DNA from: Patescibacteria group bacterium
GTDB lineage: Bacteria > Patescibacteria > Microgenomatia > Daviesbacterales > UBA10151
Length of the DNA stretch: 64,000 nt
Direction: 5' to 3'
Assembly (NCBI GenBank): GCA_023487645.1
Contig: JAMDBX010000002.1
Location: forward strand, 27,892-91,891
Positions 16,747 through 26,487 of this stretch are shown in pieces. The position numbers and the translations under genes were made by a program. How positions within the stretch are numbered: position 1 is the stretch's first letter; the number at the start of each line of letters is the position of its first letter. The notes beneath the pieces were generated by a model, which was not told where the DNA came from, searched no databases, and saw only the letters and a program-made list of their open reading frames with translations.

Positions 16747-18193
16747 AAAGTTAGTTATCTACAAAAAGCTTATTTTTGCCGGAATAATTTTGCTTTTTAT
16801 CGGTATTTTTTTGTTCCTCCGTTTTTATAAAATTGATTCTTCACTTTTTTTCCAAAATGACATTGGTCGGGATTTTCTAGTTTTATATAACTGGAAAATT
16901 TCCGGTAAGCCACCTCTTTTAGGTCCCCAAAATAGCGCCTTACCTTTTAACCAAAGTGCTGTTTACTTTTATCTGTTTTATCCCGCTTTCCTTATTACAA
17001 ATATGTCCCCCTTCTCTTCACTCTATATCAATGCTGTTATTTATATATTTTGTTTCGTTTTGGCTTTGTTTATTGCTAAGACAAAAAACTTAAAACTTAT
17101 TACCTTGATTAGTTTTGTCTTAATAATTTTTCATCCCCTAATTATTGGTCAAAACCGTTATGTCTGGAACCCTTCACTTGTCCCACCGTTTTTATTGCTT
17201 TCTACAATTGGGTTTTTATCTCTTTTGCAAAAGTGGTCACGCTCAATTTTAATAATAGCTGCTTTTAGTTTAGCTGCCGCTGTTTCTATGAGTTTTTCCG
17301 TGGCACCTGTTGTTTTGGCTTTTTTCTTGGTTTCTTTGTTAGTTTTTAAAAGAAAAGGTGTTTATTTTATCCTTTACTCCATTTTATCTTTAGTAATTTT
17401 AAACATCCCGACAATTTTATTTGAATTCAAACATGATTTTTTACTTACCAAAGCTCTTCTGGGAGGAAATTTTCCTTCTCAAGCCCGTTTAGGAATAATG
17501 GAAAAAATTTCTGATCTTTTACGTTTCATTTTTGAAGGACCTTCCTTCAATATCAATTTGATATTGGGTGGAATATTTATTGCCGCCATTTTGTCTCTAA
17601 TTTGGATGTTTAAGTTGAGGGTTAGCCGTAAAAAGGATTTAGTTAATTTTGATAAAATTCAAGGTACAGCTTTAATATTATTTTTATTGTCACTGATATT
17701 TACTCTTATATCTCCTTTTGGTATTCAATCCCATTATATATTCGGCATACTTATATTGGGTTTTGTGTTAATAGCAGCCTTACCGCTGCGTTTTGCCTTG
17801 ATTGTATCAGCAATATATTTAATTATTTGGTTACAGCCTAACATTATTCAAAGTTATTTTACACCTGCTCCCCGGACAATTGCCCAACTTGAAAGTTGTT
17901 TTGTAAATGTCTGTAAACAAGAAAAAGATCCTCTGTTTGTTAGTGTCCAAGCTGGCTTTCATCCTTATCATACCGGCCCGGAATTCCGTTATTTGATGGA
18001 AAAAGACGGTTGTGATGTTAAAGCAATCGAAGAAGATCCAAACGCTGCCCAAAAGATGGCGGTCGTTGTTGACCAATCAACTTTTGAATTGGGAAAGACA
18101 AAGTATTTAGAACTTTCAGAATTTAACCCTATAAAAGAAATTAACAAATATAGTTGCCAGGGAGATATTCAGGTGCATATACTACAAAAGTGA
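16739..18193 (+). CDS. Polytopic membrane protein, GT39-like (possible glycosyltransferase)
   Basis: From the ATG at 16739 this is a 484-residue protein with about ten hydrophobic helices. After the first helix it has IDSSLFFQNDIGRDFLVLYN, where a D-x3-D pattern sits at the expected site of the GT39 acidic motif, so it is a divergent member of that clan at best. A longer reading frame begins inside the upstream GT4 gene and was rejected. It overlaps the GT4 gene by 8 nt. A role in glycan transfer is inferred from context. Confidence 0.68.
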   Translation: MNKKLVIYKKLIFAGIILLFIGIFLFLRFYKIDSSLFFQNDIGRDFLVLYNWKISGKPPLLGPQNSALPFNQSAVYFYLFYPAFLITNMSPFSSLYINAVIYIFCFVLALFIAKTKNLKLITLISFVLIIFHPLIIGQNRYVWNPSLVPPFLLLSTIGFLSLLQKWSRSILIIAAFSLAAAVSMSFSVAPVVLAFFLVSLLVFKRKGVYFILYSILSLVILNIPTILFEFKHDFLLTKALLGGNFPSQARLGIMEKISDLLRFIFEGPSFNINLILGGIFIAAILSLIWMFKLRVSRKKDLVNFDKIQGTALILFLLSLIFTLISPFGIQSHYIFGILILGFVLIAALPLRFALIVSAIYLIIWLQPNIIQSYFTPAPRTIAQLESCFVNVCKQEKDPLFVSVQAGFHPYHTGPEFRYLMEKDGCDVKAIEEDPNAAQKMAVVVDQSTFELGKTKYLELSEFNPIKEINKYSCQGDIQVHILQK

Positions 18194-18222
18194 ACAAGTG
18201 TACAGCTGATTATTACAAAGGA

Positions 18223-18228
18223 TATAAT
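18223..18228 (+). promoter_or_regulatory. -10 box (TATAAT) before GT4 gene at 18234
   Basis: TATAAT ends five bases before the first ATG (18234) and eight before the second (18237). A transcript from it would be leaderless, most likely beginning at one of these codons. Confidence 0.5.
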
Positions 18229-18233
18229 TTTAA

Positions 18234-19364
18234 ATGATGAAAATCTGGATTGATGGTTTTGAGGCAAATGTTCCCCAAAGGCTTGGTTCCGGCCAAGTGG
18301 CTTTTGAGCTTTTAAAAAATTTAGAAAAAATAGATCACAAGAATAACTACACAATTTTGTTACCAAATCTGCCAATGGATGATTTACCCAAAGAAAGGGA
18401 TGGTTGGAAATATCAAATAATCAAACCGAGTAAATTTAAGACTTGGTTAGCCTTACCTTGGGCTTTATTTACCGCTAAGGAAAAACCGGATATATTTTTT
18501 TCTCCAACCCATTATGCGCCGGCAATCTCACCTATTAAAAGAGTGATGATGATTTTTGACTTATCTTACTTGCGTTTCCCTAAATATTTTAAATCCCGGG
18601 ATCTATGGCAAATGAAACTTTGGACCTGGATTTCAGTAAAACAAGCAAAACATATTATTACTATTTCCAAATCTGCCTGTGATGATATTCAAAAATTTTA
18701 TAATTTTGATAAAAATAAAATAACTGTTGCTTACCCAGGATTTAATTCGGACATTTTTCATCCGATAAAAGATGGGCAGAAGATAAAATTAACCAAAGAA
18801 AAATATCAGATAGATGGAGACTATATTATTTATACTGGAACGATTCAACCGCGGAAAAATTTAATTTGTTTAATAGAAGCTTTTAAAAATATTGATAACT
18901 TAAAATTAGTAATTGTAGGAAAGACAAGGGGTTTGGGAAGACAGGGGTGGATGTTTGAAAATATTTTAAATAAACCAAAAGAGTTAGGGATTGAAGAAAA
19001 GGTAATTTTTACCGGTTTTGCTCCAACTGAGGACTTACCTTACCTTTTTGCCGGAGCTGAAGCTTTTATCTTACCATCCCTTTGGGAAGGTTTTGGTATA
19101 CCCCCACTCGAGGCGATGGCTTGCGGTACACCGGCAATTGTCTCTAATATCTCTTCATTACCCGAAGTTGTTGGTTCAGCAGGATTTTTGATAGATCCGC
19201 ATTCCCCAGGACAAATTGAACAAACAATCAGAGCAGTAGCTTTTGATAAAAAATTGAGGACCCAAAAAGCTAGAGAAGGCCTAAAACAGGCAGAAAAATT
19301 TTCCTGGGAAAAGATGGCCAAAACGGTTTTAAAGACTTTGGAAGAGGCGGCAAAGAATGGTTAA
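18234..19364 (+). CDS. GT4 family glycosyltransferase
   Basis: This 376-residue GT-B protein shows GFEANVPQRLGSGQVAFELL at the N terminus, TGTIQPRKNLICLIEAF at the second domain, and the E-x7-E motif in PSLWEGFGIPPLEAMACGTP. The PRKN motif and overall order are those of mannosyl- or glucosyltransferases in polysaccharide loci. It is preceded by a 40-bp gap containing its own -10 box and is followed by a GT2 gene overlapping by 8 nt. ATG codons at 18234 and 18237 are both possible. Donor unknown. Confidence 0.9.
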   Translation: MMKIWIDGFEANVPQRLGSGQVAFELLKNLEKIDHKNNYTILLPNLPMDDLPKERDGWKYQIIKPSKFKTWLALPWALFTAKEKPDIFFSPTHYAPAISPIKRVMMIFDLSYLRFPKYFKSRDLWQMKLWTWISVKQAKHIITISKSACDDIQKFYNFDKNKITVAYPGFNSDIFHPIKDGQKIKLTKEKYQIDGDYIIYTGTIQPRKNLICLIEAFKNIDNLKLVIVGKTRGLGRQGWMFENILNKPKELGIEEKVIFTGFAPTEDLPYLFAGAEAFILPSLWEGFGIPPLEAMACGTPAIVSNISSLPEVVGSAGFLIDPHSPGQIEQTIRAVAFDKKLRTQKAREGLKQAEKFSWEKMAKTVLKTLEEAAKNG

Positions 19365-20265
19365 AATATCAATTGTCATTCCTAATTGGAATGGGGCAGA
19401 AAAATTACTAAGAAATTTACCCCAGGTATTGGAAGCGGCACGTTTCAATAAAGTTGAGGAGGTAATTGTTTCTGATGATGCTTCAAGCGATGAAAGTGTC
19501 CAAATTATAAAATCCCGGTTTCCACAAGTGAAGCTTTTAGAAAGTAAAGCTTCTAGGAATTTAGGGTTTTCTTCGAATGTGGATAAAGGTGTCAAAGAGG
19601 TAACTGGAGATTTGGTAGTTTTACTAAATACTGATGCCGTCCCTGCAAAAGATTTTTTGAAATCGGTTTTACTCCATTTTGAGGATCCGAAGGTTTTTAG
19701 TGTAGGTTGTAACGCCGGGGGTCTTTGGGCAATCGGAAAGTTTGAAAATGGTTACTTCTGGCACAACCAGGCACGCAAGACGTCCACCTGTGAGGCGGAG
19801 ACGCATAAGACTTTGTGGGTTTCCGGAGGCAGCGGTATCTTCCGGAAAGCTTTGTGGGACGAGATGGGAGGGTTAGACACTCTTTATGACCCTTTTTATT
19901 TGGAGGATTTGGATTTAGGATACCGGGCTTGGAAAAGAGGATATACTAATCTTTGGGAACCAAAAAGTTTAGTTGAGCATTACAAAGAACCTGGAGTGAT
20001 CGAAACAAACTATTCCAAAACAATGGTTTCCCAAACCGCCCAAAGAAACCTTTTAATATTCACCTGGAAAAATATTACCAGTGATAAATTGATTGTTGAT
20101 CATAAAAAAGCATTAATGAAAATGGTACTGCAGCATCCAAAATATGGATTAATAGTTTATGAAGCTTTAAAAAGGTTACCCCAAATTTTAGCTAAAAGAA
20201 AAGTTGAAAAAAGGCAATCCAAATTAACTGATGAGGAGATATTTAGCATTTTTTCCCAAAACTAG
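19357..20265 (+). CDS. GT2 family glycosyltransferase (WbbL-like)
   Basis: This 302-residue GT-A enzyme starts VKISIVIPNWNGAEKLLRNL, has VSDDASSDES for nucleotide contact, and LLNTDAVP as its DxD-equivalent acidic motif. WVSGGSGIFRKALWDEMGG and YLEDLDLGYRAWKRGY are the acceptor-side motifs typical of rhamnosyltransferase-like GT2 proteins; ED is the probable catalytic pair. It overlaps the upstream GT4 by 8 nt. Sugar specificity is not predictable. Confidence 0.88.
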   Translation: MVKISIVIPNWNGAEKLLRNLPQVLEAARFNKVEEVIVSDDASSDESVQIIKSRFPQVKLLESKASRNLGFSSNVDKGVKEVTGDLVVLLNTDAVPAKDFLKSVLLHFEDPKVFSVGCNAGGLWAIGKFENGYFWHNQARKTSTCEAETHKTLWVSGGSGIFRKALWDEMGGLDTLYDPFYLEDLDLGYRAWKRGYTNLWEPKSLVEHYKEPGVIETNYSKTMVSQTAQRNLLIFTWKNITSDKLIVDHKKALMKMVLQHPKYGLIVYEALKRLPQILAKRKVEKRQSKLTDEEIFSIFSQN

Positions 20266-20267
20266 GT

Positions 20268-20273
20268 TATAAT
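20268..20273 (+). promoter_or_regulatory. -10 box (TATAAT) before acyltransferase gene
   Basis: TATAAT is followed by seven bases and then the ATG at 20281, the spacing expected if transcription starts at the first base of the start codon. Confidence 0.55.
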
Positions 20274-20280
20274 CAAACTA

Positions 20281-20931
20281 ATGTTATTTTCTGAGAATAT
20301 CCAAATTAAACTGGAAAAGGGGTTGCCGAATGTGGTCTTTAGAGACCGGATGGGTAGATCTTTGGCCTTAAACCAGGCTTTGGCCAAAATTTTTAACCGT
20401 TTTTATAATTATTTTTTAGATTTTGAACTACTGATTATCCGCTTTGTGGGAATTATCCCCATTCATTTTTTTCGATGGTTAATTTACGCGCTTTGCGGAG
20501 TAAAGATCGGTCCCAAAGTCCATTTTCATATCGGTACGCAATTTTTTAATCCGACAGGAGTAGAGGTTGGCGAGGGGACGATTATCGGTCAAAACGCGTT
20601 TTTAGACGGCAGGGAAAAATTAAAAATAGGAAAATTTGTGGATATTGCTTCAGATGTCATGATTTATAACTCGGAGCATGATATTAACGCCGAGGATTTT
20701 GGAGCTATCAGTGCTCCTGTGGAAATTGGGGATTATGTATTCATCGGCCCGCGGGTAATCATCATGCCTGGGGTGAAAATTGGTAAGGGAGCTATTGTTG
20801 CGGCGGGGGCAGTGGTTACCAAGGATGTCCCGGATTTTGTCATGGTGGGAGGTGTGCCTGCTAAAGTTATTGGCGAGAGAAGCCTAAAAAATCCCCATTA
20901 TAAGCTTGGTAGAGCTCGACTGTTTCAATAG
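20281..20931 (+). CDS. Hexapeptide-repeat acyltransferase (left-handed beta helix)
   Basis: This 216-residue protein has a short N-terminal helix region with one hydrophobic stretch ([17 protein letters not shown]) and then left-handed beta-helix hexapeptide repeats ([40 protein letters not shown]). The SEHD stretch supplies a catalytic-type histidine. The end [13 protein letters not shown] is the classic WbbJ/maltose-acetyltransferase finish. It probably O-acetylates a glycan unit. It has its own leaderless-type promoter and sits amid glycosyltransferase genes. Confidence 0.87.
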   Translation: MLFSENIQIKLEKGLPNVVFRDRMGRSLALNQALAKIFNRFYNYFLDFELLIIRFVGIIPIHFFRWLIYALCGVKIGPKVHFHIGTQFFNPTGVEVGEGTIIGQNAFLDGREKLKIGKFVDIASDVMIYNSEHDINAEDFGAISAPVEIGDYVFIGPRVIIMPGVKIGKGAIVAAGAVVTKDVPDFVMVGGVPAKVIGERSLKNPHYKLGRARLFQ

Positions 20932-20944
20932 TAAGCATTAAATC

Positions 20945-21493
20945 ATGAGGGCAATTGTTTTTATTATTTTTTCATTATTACTTTTAGTTTACCTTCTTGC
21001 TCCTGGTCCCTCTTCCATTAATGATTTTTCTCCGCTTCCCGCCTCGGCAAAGTCAACTTTATCCGGTGATACTGTTCAAGTCCCTAATGTTTCAGCTTAC
21101 TATTCTGATGAGTATCGAAATTTCACGACTAACTTTTACAGACAGCATTATCAGGAATTGACAAAATTTTTCTTCCTCCCTATAAGGTTAAATTATCCCC
21201 CGGAATTTGCTTACACGGCAATTAAGGACCAAACCGAAAGTACTTATTTGGAAGAATATGTTTATCCGTTGCGCGATTCATTGTTTGTTAACGGGATGGA
21301 ACCTTTTGAAAATGGACTTCCTCGTTATGCAGGAGCTATAAAATTTTTAGAGGCTGGTCAAGCATGGGAAACCAAGGCCACCTTAAGATTTTACCCCTCA
21401 CCTCTATGGGCAAGGGGCACTGTTTGGTTAGGAATAAACATTGCCTTTATTGGTTTGTGGAAGTTGGGTAGGAGGATAGCCTTTAATGTTTGA
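20945..21493 (+). CDS. Hypothetical membrane-anchored protein of the glycan locus
   Basis: I do not recognise this 182-residue protein. It has an N-terminal hydrophobic segment (IVFIIFSLLLLVYLLAPGP), an outside domain of about 120 residues with many aromatic residues (YYSDEYRNFTTNFYRQHYQ), and a C-terminal hydrophobic segment (TVWLGINIAFIGLWKLGRR). It starts 13 bp after the acyltransferase and overlaps the following GT2 gene by 8 nt, so it is part of the same operon. A role in glycan assembly or surface attachment is only inference. Confidence 0.7.
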   Translation: MRAIVFIIFSLLLLVYLLAPGPSSINDFSPLPASAKSTLSGDTVQVPNVSAYYSDEYRNFTTNFYRQHYQELTKFFFLPIRLNYPPEFAYTAIKDQTESTYLEEYVYPLRDSLFVNGMEPFENGLPRYAGAIKFLEAGQAWETKATLRFYPSPLWARGTVWLGINIAFIGLWKLGRRIAFNV

Positions 21494-22379
21494 TTTGTCA
21501 GTAGTGATTTTAAGCTACAATACCAAAGAACTTACCTGTAAATGCCTGAAAAGCATTTTTGGAAAAAAATGGAATATAAAATATGAAGTTTGGGTAGTAG
21601 ATAATGCCTCTTCTGATGGTTCTGTAGAGGCTATAAAGAGATCGTTTCCTCAAGTACATTTAGTGGAGAGTCAAACTAATTTAGGTTTTGCAGGAGGAAA
21701 TAATTTAGCCCTGAAGAAAATTGAGTCAAAATATATATTACTATTAAATTCAGATACCGAAATTTTATCGGGGTCTTTAGAAAAGTTAGTACAATTTGCT
21801 GAGGATAAGAATTATGATATTGTTTCCTGTAAGTTACAAAATTCTGACGGTAGCTTTCAGCCTAATGCCGGAGAGCTGCCGATATTTATACCGGTGATGT
21901 TATGGATATCCGGGCTTGATGATATTTTAAAGAAAATTTTGCCTGTTTCTTCTTATCAGGCAACTGATAAAAGTTATTATTACGACGGTAGAAAAGTTGG
22001 CTGGATCTCGGGGTCAGTTATGCTGGTTAAAAACGAAGTTTTTAAAAAAATTGGTTATCTGGATGAAAAAATATTTATGTATGGTGAGGATGTAGAATTT
22101 TGTTTGCGGGCAAAAAAAGCAGGGTTTTCTGTCGGATGGACCGACCGAGCAGAGATTATACACTTAGGAGGAGGAAGCTCAAAACGCCCTAAATTCAATC
22201 AATGGACGGGGGAGTTTAAAGGATTATTATATATTTATAAAAAGTATTACGGTTTTTTGCCGGCATTATTTTTAAGGTTTTTATTTTATATTTTCATTGT
22301 CGTCCGGATTTTAGGTTTTTTTGTACTAGGAAGAAAGGAGTATGCAAAAACTTATGCCAAAGTTTTTATCAGTATTTGA
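21486..22379 (+). CDS. GT2 family glycosyltransferase (rhamnosyltransferase-like)
   Basis: This 297-residue GT-A protein begins DLSVVILSYNTKELTCKCL, then VVDNASSDGSVEAI, NLGFAGGNNLAL and LLLNSDTEIL (acidic metal motif). WISGSVMLVKNEVFKKIG and FMYGEDVEFCLRAKKAGF are the WbbL-type acceptor motifs. The C terminus adds a hydrophobic segment of about 25 residues. Rhamnosyl transfer is the common activity of this branch, but this is not proven. It overlaps the preceding gene by 8 nt and the following polymerase gene by 38 nt. Confidence 0.88.
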   Translation: MFDLSVVILSYNTKELTCKCLKSIFGKKWNIKYEVWVVDNASSDGSVEAIKRSFPQVHLVESQTNLGFAGGNNLALKKIESKYILLLNSDTEILSGSLEKLVQFAEDKNYDIVSCKLQNSDGSFQPNAGELPIFIPVMLWISGLDDILKKILPVSSYQATDKSYYYDGRKVGWISGSVMLVKNEVFKKIGYLDEKIFMYGEDVEFCLRAKKAGFSVGWTDRAEIIHLGGGSSKRPKFNQWTGEFKGLLYIYKKYYGFLPALFLRFLFYIFIVVRILGFFVLGRKEYAKTYAKVFISI

Positions 22380-23790
22380 AAACGGGATTTTTTTGATAGT
22401 TGTATTTTTACTGGCATTTATTCCCTTATATCCGAAATTTCCTTTAATCGGGGTAAACGGAACCTTTGTCTCTGTCAGGGTTGAAGATTTGATTATTGCC
22501 TTTGCCTTATTTTTATGGGTTGTGTATATTGTCGTCTCCGGAGGTGTGAAGAAATTTTTTAACGATAGATTAAACCAGTCGTTATTACTGTTTTTCTTTA
22601 TCGGAGCACTTTCACTTTTCTCAGCAATTTTTTTGACCAAGACAGTGGTGCCGAGTTTAGGTATTTTTCATTTTCTCCGTCGAATCGAGTTGATGATGCT
22701 TCTACCTTTAACTTATTCGATCATTAAGAATAAGAAACAGGTTGTTGTGGTATTGAGCGTGTTGGCAATTGCGGTGTTTTTGGTCGATGTTTATGCTGTG
22801 GGACAAAAATATCTGCATTGGCCGGTTATCTCCACGGACAACTCGGAATTTTCCAGGGGCATAGTTGCCTATCTTACCCCAGATGCCCGGGTTAATTCGA
22901 CGTTTGCAGGCCCTTATGATCTGGCGGTGTTTTTGGCGATGTTCCTTGCTGCTTTTACGGCGGTATTTTTCAGTATTAAGAAGATTCAGTTAAAATTTTT
23001 ATCAATTATCCTTGCCGGTCTTTCGTCCGTGGTTTTGGTTTTGACTGCCGCGAGACTTTCCTTTGCCTCAGTTGTTGTCGGAGTCATCGTTTCGTTGCTT
23101 TTAACGGGTAAAAAAATATTTATTATTTTATTTATGGTAATTGTTGTCTTGGGAGTACTTATCCCATCACCTTTAAGGGATCGATTATTTTCAACAGTAA
23201 AAATACTTATTCCCAGTCAGACGCAAAGATATATACCTCCTGCGGGTACCTTGACTGCTAAGAATCAGATTAATATTCCGAATTTACCACATCCTGTCGC
23301 TACTTCTTCTGCAGCAAGTACCGAGTCTGCAAAAGCTGCTGCCACCATTTCTGCTAAGCCCTATACCAATATTGTGGCCGGAGAGCCGGTCGACAAAAAC
23401 CAGTTGGATGTATTTCGTTCGCTAAATATCCGTCTTGTCCAGGAATGGCCTAGGGCAATCAGAGCTTTGATTAAAAATCCTCTTCTGGGGACCGGATATT
23501 CCTCTTTGGGACTAGCAACGGATAATGATTTCTTGAGGTCACTGGGGGAAGTGGGTCTTTTGGGAAGCGCTGCTTTTGCTTTAATTTTAATTGAAATTAG
23601 TAAAAGGGTTTGGAAAAATTTTCGATCTGAAGATAAATTTATAAAGTATTTTTCTGCGGGAGCTTTGTCGATCATTATCGCTTTTGTCTTAAATGCCTTA
23701 TTTATTGATGTTTTTGAAGCTTCTAAGGTAGCCTCTATTTTCTGGATGATTTTAGGTGTAAGTCTTGCTACCGAAAAATTCAAGACCTAA
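22342..23790 (+). CDS. O-antigen ligase/polymerase-like membrane protein (Wzy/WaaL)
   Basis: This 482-residue polytopic protein has about twelve hydrophobic segments. A large loop at about residues 290-370 includes LDVFRSLNIRLVQEWPRAIR and then NPLLGTGYSSLGLATDNDFL, which matches the G-x-G and D-N-x-(F/Y)-L motif of the Wzy_C/O-antigen ligase family. It likely polymerises or ligates repeat units outside the membrane. The start is unsure: AGGAG ends only 1 nt before the ATG at 22342, while the ATG at 22354 has a longer spacing. Confidence 0.83.
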   Translation: MQKLMPKFLSVFENGIFLIVVFLLAFIPLYPKFPLIGVNGTFVSVRVEDLIIAFALFLWVVYIVVSGGVKKFFNDRLNQSLLLFFFIGALSLFSAIFLTKTVVPSLGIFHFLRRIELMMLLPLTYSIIKNKKQVVVVLSVLAIAVFLVDVYAVGQKYLHWPVISTDNSEFSRGIVAYLTPDARVNSTFAGPYDLAVFLAMFLAAFTAVFFSIKKIQLKFLSIILAGLSSVVLVLTAARLSFASVVVGVIVSLLLTGKKIFIILFMVIVVLGVLIPSPLRDRLFSTVKILIPSQTQRYIPPAGTLTAKNQINIPNLPHPVATSSAASTESAKAAATISAKPYTNIVAGEPVDKNQLDVFRSLNIRLVQEWPRAIRALIKNPLLGTGYSSLGLATDNDFLRSLGEVGLLGSAAFALILIEISKRVWKNFRSEDKFIKYFSAGALSIIIAFVLNALFIDVFEASKVASIFWMILGVSLATEKFKT

Positions 23791-23805
23791 ATTTTTAGCA
23801 CAAAT

Positions 23806-25290
23806 ATGATATTTAAAGTTTTTAAAAACCAATTTTTTTGGCTAGGGATAATTATTTTACTAGGTTTTGCCTTGAGGTTGTATAAAATTGATAACCCTAT
23901 CGCTGACTGGCATGCCTGGAGGCAAGCCGATACTGCTGCCGTTGCCCGGGATTTTTATAAAGAAGGTTTTAATCCTTTGGTTCCCAAATATGATGATATG
24001 ACAGGGTGGGCGGAAAAGCCGGTTCCTAACCCTGGACGTTTCCGTTTTGTCGAGTTTCCAATATATAACTCCTTGGTGTATTTTACCTACCTTTTGAACG
24101 GGGGGGTTGATGACAAACTAGCCAGGCTGGTTTCGGTTGTCTTTTCTTTGGGATCGATTATATTTTTATATTTGATAACGAGGCGGTATTTTGGAACAGC
24201 GGTAGCGATGTGTGCTGCTTTGCTTTTTGCGATATTACCTTTTAATGTTTATTTTTCCCGAACTGTCTTGCCCGAGCCTACCTTGGTCTTTTTCTCTTTA
24301 GGGATGTTTTATTTTACAGATAGATGGATTTTTGAAAACACTAGAGGGTTGTACTTTTTAAGCGTTGCTTTTGCAGCTTTAGCATTGCTGGTAAAGCCGA
24401 TGGCGATTTTTTATCTTTTACCATTAGGCTATTCTTACCTAAAAAAAGAAAAGAAGATTTGGCCAATTCCTAAAAGGTACCTTTTTTACCTGGTTCCGGT
24501 AATTCTACCTTTAGTTTTTTGGAGGGTCTGGATGACCCAATACCCCGAAGGTATCCCGGCCTCAAATTGGTTATTAAACGGTAACGGCATTCGTTTTAAG
24601 CCGGCTTTTTGGAAGTGGATTTTGGGTGAGCGGTTGGGAGGGGAAATTTTAACAGTCCCCGGTATAGTTTTATTCTTTATTGGCCTTCTGAAAAAATCTG
24701 ATTCCAAGAAAACATACTTATTGCACTTTTTGGCTTTATCATCCTTTTTGTTTCTGATAATTTTTGCAACCGGTAATGTCCAGCACAATTATTATCAAAC
24801 ATTAATTATTCCGGCGTTAGTAATTTTTGTTGCGCGGGGTTTCGTCTCTTTATTCCAGGGGATACCGGGATTTGTGCCTCGAGTTTGGACAATTCCTTTG
24901 GCAATTTTATTCTTATCTCTTGTACCTATATTAGGTTGGGAGGAAGTGCAGGGATTTTATAAAATTAATAATCCGGTAATAGTGGAAGCAGGAAAAGCGG
25001 CTGACCGGATTCTCCCTAAAGATGCAATAGTGATTGCCCCCTATGGGGGAGATACTTCATTTTTATATCAAACTAACCGGCCGGGTTGGCCTGAGGTGGC
25101 TTTTCCGACAGAAGAAATGGTACAGAGGTTTAAGGTGACTGATTATGTATCGGTAAATTACGATGCTAAAACTAATTGGGAGATGCGTAAATATAAGGTA
25201 TTACTTGCTACTCCAAAATTTGTTATTGTTGATTTAACAAAAAAAAATCCAAATTTTGACAATTTGCATGACCTTGAGCCGCCACAATAG
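23806..25290 (+). CDS. GT39 (PMT/ArnT-like) membrane glycosyltransferase
   Basis: This 494-residue GT-C protein has a clear signature: ADWHAWRQADTAAVARDFYK after the first helix, with the RQAD motif seen in one dolichyl-mannose transferase subgroup, then many helices including FNVYFSRTVLPEPTLVFFSL. It would use a lipid-linked sugar outside the membrane. It begins 15 bp after the polymerase gene and ends 3 bp before a GT4 gene. It belongs to the same long plus-strand run. Acceptor (glycan or protein) is unknown. Confidence 0.85.
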   Translation: MIFKVFKNQFFWLGIIILLGFALRLYKIDNPIADWHAWRQADTAAVARDFYKEGFNPLVPKYDDMTGWAEKPVPNPGRFRFVEFPIYNSLVYFTYLLNGGVDDKLARLVSVVFSLGSIIFLYLITRRYFGTAVAMCAALLFAILPFNVYFSRTVLPEPTLVFFSLGMFYFTDRWIFENTRGLYFLSVAFAALALLVKPMAIFYLLPLGYSYLKKEKKIWPIPKRYLFYLVPVILPLVFWRVWMTQYPEGIPASNWLLNGNGIRFKPAFWKWILGERLGGEILTVPGIVLFFIGLLKKSDSKKTYLLHFLALSSFLFLIIFATGNVQHNYYQTLIIPALVIFVARGFVSLFQGIPGFVPRVWTIPLAILFLSLVPILGWEEVQGFYKINNPVIVEAGKAADRILPKDAIVIAPYGGDTSFLYQTNRPGWPEVAFPTEEMVQRFKVTDYVSVNYDAKTNWEMRKYKVLLATPKFVIVDLTKKNPNFDNLHDLEPPQ

Positions 25291-25293
25291 TTT

Positions 25294-26487
25294 ATGAAAA
25301 TTTTAATGCTTACTCCTTACCTGCCTTATCCTCCTTCTTCTGGTGGGCAGATACGTTCTTATAATTTAATTAAGCAGCTTTCAAAAAAGCATCAAATTAC
25401 TCTGTATTCTTTAATAAAGGATGAAAAGGAAAGGCAATATGTAAGTGAACTGGAAAAATATTGTGAAAGAGTTAAAATTTTTAAAAGAGCAGAAAAACCC
25501 TGGACATTAAAAAATATACTTAGTACAGGGTTCAGCTTGCACCCCTTTTTGGTTGTAAGAAATTTTTCTAAGGAGGAGAAAAAGGATGTTGCTGAAACTT
25601 TAAAAAAAGAAAAGTTTGATATTATTCATGCTGAAACATTTTATGTTAGTCCACATATCCCCGAAACAAGTATACCGATTGTTTTAGTAGACCAGACAAT
25701 CGAATACCAAGTTTATCAACATTTTGTTAAAAATTTTCGCTGGCAAGTTCTAAAACCACTTCTATGGATCGATGTTTTAAAGATTAAATTTTGGGAAACT
25801 TATTACTGGAAAAAATCAGCCAGAGCGGTAGCGGTATCTGAATCCGATGCCAAAAAGATGACCTCTTCAGCTCCCAACCTTCATGTGTCAGTCATTCCCA
25901 ATGGAGTGGGTGAGGATTTAATGAAAGAGGTTCCGCTGCATTTTTCTAAGACAATTCTGTTCCAAGGAAACTATGACTGGATGCAAAATAGTGAGGCAGC
26001 AAGGATTTTAGCAAAAGAGGTTTTTCCAAAAATTCTGAAAGAGCTTCCAGATGCTAGACTGTTGATAGCAGGCCAGCATACCGAAAAAATTGCTGATTTA
26101 AGGTCGGAAAAAGTTGAGTTGCGGAACTTGGATATTGAGGATATTGAAGGGGTACGAACAGCTTATCGGGAGAGTGGAATTTTGGTTGCTCCTTTATATG
26201 GGCCAGGAGGCACTCGATTGAAGATTTTAGGGGCGATGGCTGCAAGACTGCCTGTGGTGACGACCTATATAGGAATTGAAGGCATTGAAGCGTTGAACGA
26301 GGAGTCTGTTCTATATGGTCAAAATGTAGATGAACTCGCCAAACTGGCAGTCCGCCTGCTAAAAGATAAAGACCTTTATAAAAAAATTGCCAATAATGCA
26401 AGAACTTTAGTGGAAGATAAATACTCTTATCCGGCAATAGCAAAAAAGCTGGATGCTATTTATGAAGAGGTAAAAAATGGCAAGTAA
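25294..26487 (+). CDS. GT4 family glycosyltransferase
   Basis: This 397-residue GT-B protein opens with ILMLTPYLPYPPSSGGQIRS and has FDIIHAETFYVSPHIP, VSVIPNGVG, and a C-terminal domain with FQGNYDWMQNSEAARILAKE and GPGGTRLKILGAMAARLPVV. The GPGGTRLK form replaces the common EGFG motif and is typical of the sub-branch with TuaC/PimB-like sequences that use PLxxGxGxRxK. It is 3 bp after the GT39 gene and overlaps the GT2 gene by 11 nt. Donor unknown. Confidence 0.88.
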   Translation: MKILMLTPYLPYPPSSGGQIRSYNLIKQLSKKHQITLYSLIKDEKERQYVSELEKYCERVKIFKRAEKPWTLKNILSTGFSLHPFLVVRNFSKEEKKDVAETLKKEKFDIIHAETFYVSPHIPETSIPIVLVDQTIEYQVYQHFVKNFRWQVLKPLLWIDVLKIKFWETYYWKKSARAVAVSESDAKKMTSSAPNLHVSVIPNGVGEDLMKEVPLHFSKTILFQGNYDWMQNSEAARILAKEVFPKILKELPDARLLIAGQHTEKIADLRSEKVELRNLDIEDIEGVRTAYRESGILVAPLYGPGGTRLKILGAMAARLPVVTTYIGIEGIEALNEESVLYGQNVDELAKLAVRLLKDKDLYKKIANNARTLVEDKYSYPAIAKKLDAIYEEVKNGK

